Made by a program: the position numbers and the translations under genes
Part shown: one piece after another, positions 58,644-64,000 of the stretch
Numbering within the stretch: the first letter of the stretch is position 1
How the letters are laid out: each line of letters begins with the position of its first letter
The notes under the pieces: generated by a model
Databases searched by the model: none
What the model saw: the letters and a program-made list of their open reading frames with translations, nothing else
Told to the model about the DNA's origin: nothing
Source: Burkholderia sp. GAS332
GTDB taxonomy: Bacteria > Pseudomonadota > Gammaproteobacteria > Burkholderiales > Burkholderiaceae
Assembly (NCBI GenBank): GCA_900142905.1
Contig: FSRV01000001.1
Location: 2,852,001 to 2,916,000 of the forward strand
Direction of reading: 5' to 3'
Length of the DNA stretch: 64,000 nt

Positions 58644-60254
58644 TCAATGACGCGCAGGCTGTTCCGGCAACACGACGAAAAAGGTCGACCCCGCACCTTC
58701 CGCCGACTCCACCCAAACGCGGCCGCCGTGCCGTTCCACCATACGCCGCACCACCGCGAGGCCGATACCCTCGCCGCTCGCCACATCGCCGTGCAGACGC
58801 TGGAACGCCCGGAACACCTTCGACATATACGCCGCCGGAATCCCGAGGCCGTTGTCGCGCACATAATAGGTGCGTGTGCGCAACGCGCTCGGCTCCGTCT
58901 CGTCGACCGGTTCCGGCTCCAGCGCGCCGACCTCGATGCGCCCATTGCGCGCCGGGTCGAGATAATTGAGCGCGTTACCGATCAGGTTGCTGAAAATCTG
59001 CTCGATCGCGCCCGGGTCGCCCCATGCGGGCGGTAACTCGCGCACGGTGACCACGGCCGCATGCTGCCTGATCGCGCCCTGCAGCGCGTCCATCACGCGG
59101 GCCACCACCCGTCCGACACTCACCCGCTGCCACTGGTATTCGAGCCGGCCGGCACGCGAAATCCGCAGTAGCGCGTCGATGATCGCCGCCGCCCGCGTCA
59201 CCGCGGTGCGTAGATATTGCAGCGACTCGCGCACGTCGCCGTCAAGGATATGCACCATACGCCGATGCTCGGCCTCCGGCAGTTTCGCCGCCTCGACGAG
59301 GCTGCCCAGTTCGTCGCACGACACCTGCAATTCTTTCGAAAAGCCTTGCAGATTCACCAGCGGCGAGCGCAGATCGTGCGACACGCTGTAGATAAACATT
59401 TCATTGTCTTGCGTTTCCTGGCGCAGCTCCTCGTTGACGGCCGCCAATTCCCGCGCGCGCGCTTCGAGCCGCACTTTCAGCTTGGCCTGCTCGCCTTCGG
59501 CCTCGTGCAGGCGCGCACCGGTCTGATGCAGCACCGTGTCGAGCGCGGCAATTTCGTCGCTGCCGGACAGCGGCGCTGCAAGCGGCCGACCGCTGCCCAG
59601 ACGCTCCGCGTTGCCCGTCAACACCTCCAGGCGCCGGCCAATGCTGCGCGCAAACACCATGGCCGTGGCCGCCCAGATCAGCATCGATCCCAACACGGCG
59701 GCGATCAGCGCATATTGCTGGCGTTCGCGGCGCCGTGCCAGGGCCGCGCCGCGCTCGGCATCGAGCCGGGAGGCCTCGTTACCGAACTCAGCGAGCTCAT
59801 TGCGAAACAGGGCGATCTGCTGCGGCAGCGCGCCCGCGTCCTGCGCAGCAAACGCGTTCAGGTTGCGTCCTGCGTGCAGCGCCCGTGAGATCGCGGCAGC
59901 CTGCGCACGATACGTTTCAATCGCCTGTTGCATCTTGTGCACGCGCTCGACCTGTTGCGGCGTATCGGCCACCAGCGATTCGAGATTCGACAGCCGGTCG
60001 CCGAGATCGACCCACACGGTATGGCGGTCGATAAACGTCGGATCGCCGACGACCATACCCGTGCGGACCCGCGCGGCCTGACGCAGCAGCGGATCGACAA
60101 TGGCCGACGACTGATACAGGATCTGCTTGCTGTTGCTGACCCACTGCGCGGCCTGCGCTGTTTGCTCCTGGGTATCGAAGACGACGCCCAGAAGCGCCAG
60201 CTCGACCACGCTCGGCACGGCAATCAGCAGCAGACCCTTGGTGAATAGTTTCAT
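58644..60254 (-). CDS. CHASE3-domain membrane sensor histidine kinase
   Basis: 536 residues. TM1 at 7-26, CHASE3-like helical extracytoplasmic domain at about 30-175, TM2 at about 181-203, HAMP, a coiled coil, then HisKA with His293 in YSVSHDLRSPLVNLQGFSKEL. ATPase N-box NLIGNALNYLDPARNG, G1 DNGLGIP, G2 GEGIGLAVVRRMV. The HisKA/ATPase type resembles phytochrome-family kinases, which fits the adjacent Rcp1-like regulator. First gene of the module; signal unknown. Its 437-bp upstream gap (60255-60691) has an AT-rich stretch near 60427-60466 but no gene. Confidence 0.92.
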   Translation of the reverse strand: MKLFTKGLLLIAVPSVVELALLGVVFDTQEQTAQAAQWVSNSKQILYQSSAIVDPLLRQAARVRTGMVVGDPTFIDRHTVWVDLGDRLSNLESLVADTPQQVERVHKMQQAIETYRAQAAAISRALHAGRNLNAFAAQDAGALPQQIALFRNELAEFGNEASRLDAERGAALARRRERQQYALIAAVLGSMLIWAATAMVFARSIGRRLEVLTGNAERLGSGRPLAAPLSGSDEIAALDTVLHQTGARLHEAEGEQAKLKVRLEARARELAAVNEELRQETQDNEMFIYSVSHDLRSPLVNLQGFSKELQVSCDELGSLVEAAKLPEAEHRRMVHILDGDVRESLQYLRTAVTRAAAIIDALLRISRAGRLEYQWQRVSVGRVVARVMDALQGAIRQHAAVVTVRELPPAWGDPGAIEQIFSNLIGNALNYLDPARNGRIEVGALEPEPVDETEPSALRTRTYYVRDNGLGIPAAYMSKVFRAFQRLHGDVASGEGIGLAVVRRMVERHGGRVWVESAEGAGSTFFVVLPEQPARH

Positions 60255-60691
60255 GTTCGCCCGAAGGGTCGTTCAAGCCGCGGCGGTGCCCCCGGGCCGC
60301 GCGCCTCGCCATGCGGGGCGGGCCGTTGCGGGGCCGGAGTGGCGCGCGCGCCGCAGTGCAGCCGGACGGGCCATTATCGACGTGAATGTGAGATATTTCA
60401 ACGTAGCGGCAAGATGCGCTCGCCCACATAAAAATGACTTTTTTATTGATACGAGATGTTTTTTCAGTGGCGCGTGCGTCTATGATGGAGACAGATGTGC
60501 TGGGAAGGGAAAGCGCGCGGCGAGGCGGTTCGGCATGATTCGTGCGGGAGGCGGTGGGACGGCGTAGACGCCGAATCATCGTGAATCCGGCCTTGTCGTA
60601 TGCTATAAAAGATCGACGTGCGGCGCGCGAAGCCGGGAGTTGTCGCATGAGGACGCTGCGTTTCTTGCAATTCTTTTTCAGGCGAATTTTT

Positions 60692-61141
60692 ATGTCCTTC
60701 CCGAAAAAGCGTAGGCGCGCGAAGGTGGACGGCGATGAGTCGTTCCTCGCGGTACTACGGCATTTCAAGCCGTTCGGTCAGCTCGACACCAAAATTGCGC
60801 GCGCTCGCGCGCAAGACGAGCCGGTGCTCTATGCGCATGTACTGCCTGGGCTCGACGTTCTCCTGTGCAGTGTACGCGGCGCACAACCGCCCTATCCCGC
60901 ACCTGCCGAATTGCGGCGGCGTTGCATGGAATCCATTACCAATGCGTTGGAGCAGCCGCTCGATGGACTCGAGAACGGCGGGTATTGGTATGAAGCCGAC
61001 GGGTTTGGGTTCCTGGTGTTTGCCAGCCGGGCGAGAGGCAAGATCCTGACGGAGTTCGGCGCCACCCGCGTTGGCGGCGCCCGCCGCGGGGTTCGCAGGC
61101 AGGATGCGGCGGGGGATGCCGCGCCACGTTCGTTAAGGTAG
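60692..61141 (+). CDS. Hypothetical protein with basic termini
   Basis: 149 residues from ATG 60692 (MSFPKKRRRAKVDGDESFLA), with AGGCGA upstream; ATG 60647 would add 15 hydrophobic/basic residues. No recognised family. A compact middle region (LDTKIARARAQDEPVLYAHV through ADGFGFLVFASRARGKI) looks folded; the last 30 residues are Arg/Gly-rich. Divergent from the CHASE3 kinase and convergent with the AsmA gene. Confidence 0.55.
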   Translation: MSFPKKRRRAKVDGDESFLAVLRHFKPFGQLDTKIARARAQDEPVLYAHVLPGLDVLLCSVRGAQPPYPAPAELRRRCMESITNALEQPLDGLENGGYWYEADGFGFLVFASRARGKILTEFGATRVGGARRGVRRQDAAGDAAPRSLR

Positions 61142-61381
61142 TCGCTCCTTGGCAACGCCGTTGCCTCTGTGGCTGCGGCGTTGATTCCCATCATTATCTT
61201 TTGCCCGCGCGGCGCGCGTTTGCCGGCGCGCCAGCGGCGGCGCCTTTCCTTTTTTCGTCCAGTTACTGACTTGCTCCTGTTCATCCCGTACTGGGGGAGC
61301 ACTAATCAGCCACAAGAAAATAAAGGAAAGGCCGGCGCCAAAGATCCAACGCCAGCAGTCCGCAGGCAACGCAGAAAACAT
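61133..61381 (-). CDS. Possible small membrane protein coupled to the AsmA gene
   Basis: 82 codons whose ATG (61381-61379) overlaps the asmA stop as TGATG and is preceded by AAGGGGAG inside the last asmA codons. One hydrophobic stretch (WIFGAGLSFIFLWLI) followed by a basic, low-complexity tail. The start context is good, but the C-terminal composition looks like non-coding GC-rich DNA and no homologue is known to me. Confidence 0.25.
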   Translation of the reverse strand: MFSALPADCWRWIFGAGLSFIFLWLISAPPVRDEQEQVSNWTKKGKAPPLARRQTRAARAKDNDGNQRRSHRGNGVAKERLP

Positions 61382-63828
61382 CAGCTCCCCTTATATTCAG
61401 CCGCACTGGCCGGCGAGACGACGGCGGGCTGCTTCCCTGCCGCAGCCGGCGAGGAAGCGCCAGCGGAAGACTTATTCACCGGCGCACCATCGAGAGAGAT
61501 CGCCGCTTTAGGCTGTTGCTTGACGCCCGGCGGCGGCGCCGTCGGTGCCTGACGAACTTGCGCCAGCAACTGTCCGCATGGCAGCGCCTTGTTATTACTG
61601 GGCGCGAGCAGAGGAATCAGCGCCGCAAACGGATTAATCAACCCGAGTCCGACAGCGGCGCCGCCTCGAAGCGCCAGCGCGGCAGCATTCACCCCCACGT
61701 GCGGGTCCTTGAACGTCCCCTTCACATACAGCGGCGAGCGCAGCGAAAACACCCGGAAGCCCTTGGTATGCGGATGCACGCCAAGATCCATCGATTCGTC
61801 CCGCAGATTCACATTGCCGTCGATGTTGATCACCGCGTCATCCGTGTCGAGCGCGAAGATGCGCGAATCCAGCACACCGTTGGTCGCGACAAAATCGGCC
61901 GCCGCGCAGTTGATCTTCACGTCGTGATTGCCGAACAGCTTTTCATAGACCACGTTTGCCACATTCAGCCCCGCTGCTTCCATCAGCAGACGGCTCACCG
62001 TCCCGTCCGTGATCAATGCCTTCATTTCGCCGTTCGAGGTCGCCGCCAACGCCGCGGGCGAATTGCCGGTCGCGGTCAGCGCGGCGTCGCCGTTGATTTC
62101 GCCGAGCGCGTTCTGCATCGTCTTGAAGTTCGGGAACAACTGCTTGAGCTTCAGATGCCGCGCCGAGGTCGCGAAGCGGCCCTTCAGCGGTGTCGTGCTG
62201 CCGTCGAGGTGGATATCCGATGACAGCGAGCCGCCCGCCACACCGAACTTCAGCGGCTCGAGCGAGAGTACGCCGTCGGTCATCACCACATGGGTGTACA
62301 GGTCCGTGATCGGCAGGTTGGTGTCCTTGACGATGCGGTTCCCCGTGAACTTCACGTCAGCGTCGATTGCTTTCCAGCGGTCGGTGCGAAATTCTTCGAC
62401 TGGCAGCACCTTGTTGCCCGGCTGCGCCGTCGCGTCGCCGCGCTTGGCCTTGCTGGCGTTCGAATCCGCGCCAATGACCGGCGCCAGATCGGAGAATTGC
62501 AGCAGATGCGACACCAGTTCGCCCTGCAGCAGCGGACGCGGCTCACGTGCCGTATAGGTCAGCGAGCCGTTTATATCGCTGCCACCCACCCGGCCCGTAA
62601 AATTTTCGTACTTGAAGACGTTGCCGCTGGACTTGAACTGACCGACCAGACGCCCCTCGGTCGCATACGGCGGCGTGTCGGGCAAGGTCACGCCCGTTAG
62701 CGAATACAGCCGCGCAAGGCTGTTGCCTTGCAGCCAGAGGCGCAAATCGACCGCGGCAAGATGCGCCGGATCGGTGATCGTGCCTACTAGGCCGACACGC
62801 AGATCGCCTGCCTTCACATCGGCCTGCACCGGGAACGGCCGGTTTGCGTCCTGCAACGCCAGCACGCCGCCGACCTTGCCGCTACCGGACACCGGCGTCT
62901 TGTTGTAGGTACCCTTGACGGTCCAACTGATCGCGTACGGCGGAATCTCAGGCTTCGCGCCGTTCGCCGCGCCGCTTGCAGCCGCGCTGGCTCCTTCGCT
63001 TGTACCGTTCGCCCCACGGGCAACCAGCGCACCCGAGGCGCCATTCGCCGCGGTTGCGCCCGACGCGGTGATTTCCGTCGACGAAGCGCCGGAAGCCGCC
63101 GCCGCGGACGCCGCCGCAGCTTCCGATGCGGCCTGCGCGTTGGCTTGTGCCGCAAGCTTGCCCGCGCCCGCTTTGCCCACCGCCTCCGCCGATGCGCTGC
63201 GCGACGCCGTCTCCTGCTGCTTCATCACCTCGCCGATCGGAATCGGTTGGCCGAGCGTATCGATGGCCACCTGCATCTCGACCTTCTTCTGCTGATCGGA
63301 CACCGCGACGTTGCCTTTCGCAAACGCGATGTCGTGCAGATCGAGCCGCCACTCGGAAGGCCCGCTGGAAGACGCCAGTTTGAAGGTCCAGTTGTTGCGC
63401 CCGTCGAGCAGTCGTTCGACGTCGACCGACGGATTCACGAGATTGATCGCGGGAATCACGATATCGTGCGCGAGCAACGGCAGCACCTTGACCTCGAAGT
63501 CGATTTCATCGAGCGTCGCGAAGTGCGGCTGTTTGGCCCAGTCGGGATTGCCTACCGTGATATTGGCCGCCGAGAAACGCGGCCAGGGCACCCAGCCACG
63601 CCAGCCGGTCTCGCCGACCGGGTGCCGCCAGCCGACTTTCAGGTCGCCGGTGATCGCGAACGGCCGGCCGATCGCCTGCGTGACCTTGTCGTCGATGTAA
63701 GGCCGCGCCCGGTTCCAGTCAAAGGTCAGAATGAAAATTGCCAGCGCGGCAATCAGAATGACGATGATCGCCACCAGCCATGCGATGATTTTTCCTGTCC
63801 GCCTTCCAATTGTGCTCGACACCGCCAT
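61381..63828 (-). CDS. AsmA-family envelope protein
   Basis: 815 residues. One N-terminal membrane helix (residues 14-35, IIAWLVAIIVILIAALAIFI) then a long periplasmic beta-rich AsmA/TamB-like body (DWNRARPYIDDKVTQAIGRP, and the C-terminal DDAVINIDGNVNLRDESMDL and KGTFKDPHVGVNAAALALRGG). The family is implicated in lipid transport and outer-membrane assembly. Residues about 209-292 form an Ala/Ser/Gly-rich insert not expected in the family. ATG 63828 is chosen for GGAG at good spacing; an 11-residue extension to 63861 lacks one. The remaining bases to 64000 show nothing I can identify. Confidence 0.85.
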   Translation of the reverse strand: MAVSSTIGRRTGKIIAWLVAIIVILIAALAIFILTFDWNRARPYIDDKVTQAIGRPFAITGDLKVGWRHPVGETGWRGWVPWPRFSAANITVGNPDWAKQPHFATLDEIDFEVKVLPLLAHDIVIPAINLVNPSVDVERLLDGRNNWTFKLASSSGPSEWRLDLHDIAFAKGNVAVSDQQKKVEMQVAIDTLGQPIPIGEVMKQQETASRSASAEAVGKAGAGKLAAQANAQAASEAAAASAAAASGASSTEITASGATAANGASGALVARGANGTSEGASAAASGAANGAKPEIPPYAISWTVKGTYNKTPVSGSGKVGGVLALQDANRPFPVQADVKAGDLRVGLVGTITDPAHLAAVDLRLWLQGNSLARLYSLTGVTLPDTPPYATEGRLVGQFKSSGNVFKYENFTGRVGGSDINGSLTYTAREPRPLLQGELVSHLLQFSDLAPVIGADSNASKAKRGDATAQPGNKVLPVEEFRTDRWKAIDADVKFTGNRIVKDTNLPITDLYTHVVMTDGVLSLEPLKFGVAGGSLSSDIHLDGSTTPLKGRFATSARHLKLKQLFPNFKTMQNALGEINGDAALTATGNSPAALAATSNGEMKALITDGTVSRLLMEAAGLNVANVVYEKLFGNHDVKINCAAADFVATNGVLDSRIFALDTDDAVINIDGNVNLRDESMDLGVHPHTKGFRVFSLRSPLYVKGTFKDPHVGVNAAALALRGGAAVGLGLINPFAALIPLLAPSNNKALPCGQLLAQVRQAPTAPPPGVKQQPKAAISLDGAPVNKSSAGASSPAAAGKQPAVVSPASAAEYKGS

Positions 63829-64000
63829 TGAGAAGCTCCGCCTTTGTTCTTTGTTGTGCATCGGGGCAGCACGTATCGTGCCTGGTAAGATTGTCTTAAG
63901 GGTGTCGTTTTATCATGCCGCAGCGTCCGGGCGCGGGTTACCTGCCACGCAAAATGTCAATGAGCGTCAATGAATGTCATGGCACCCCCTGAATTCACCC

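Overview
The window is high-GC DNA from a Burkholderiaceae chromosome, most likely Paraburkholderia or Burkholderia. The support is gene content and order: tig-clpP-clpX-lon-hupB followed by tRNA-Val and tRNA-Asp and ppiD; msrB-yciB-bolA-ppiC; a RisA/RisS (OmpR/EnvZ-type) pair; and one-piece 1361-residue PurL. Most of it is conserved core genome. I see no integrase, transposase, CRISPR array, rRNA or replication origin.

Layout. 1-3.3 kb: two reverse-strand fatty-acid genes, an acyl-CoA ligase and a FadB-type multienzyme cut by the left edge. 3.6-7.5 kb: forward run selO, msrB, yciB, bolA, ppiC. 7.5-11.15 kb: the clearest accessory segment, with a hipBA toxin-antitoxin pair and an OprD-type porin placed between ppiC and purL. 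11.2-20.4 kb: purL, a DadA-like oxidoreductase, the NAD(P)HX repair gene nnr, and pgi. 20.5-24.4 kb: a LolD/YbbA-type ATPase divergent from a TesA-type esterase, a small lipoprotein and ppiD. 24.5-31.8 kb: two tRNAs, hupB, lon, clpX, clpP and tig, a protein-quality-control block. 32.3-39.0 kb: glycerate kinase, a MarR regulator and two large envelope proteins (DUF2339, DUF3999). 39.7-44.7 kb: a small unknown gene, tRNA-Leu, a squalene-synthase-like protein and an exported DUF1800/DUF1501 pair. 45-47.8 kb: risA/risS and ahpC. 48-55.9 kb: ispDF, mfd, argE, a threonine dehydratase-like enzyme and mscL. 56-60.3 kb: a three-gene two-component module. 60.7-63.8 kb: an unknown protein and an AsmA-family protein.

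The most notable observation is the 400 bp upstream of hipB. Four 20-bp palindromic operators are spaced 50-51 bp apart and are followed by a 69-nt hairpin. Next comes a 27-bp copy of the purL 3' end that differs from the resident purL only at two synonymous positions. That copy and the real purL end bracket the porin gene as direct repeats, which looks like an integration scar at the purL stop codon with DNA from a related species. This is inference from sequence alone.

Other signals: lon and clpP carry matched heat-shock-type promoters with identical 14-bp spacers, hupB has a near-consensus sigma70 promoter, and ispF has strongly atypical codon use (few C-ending codons) compared with its operon partner ispD.
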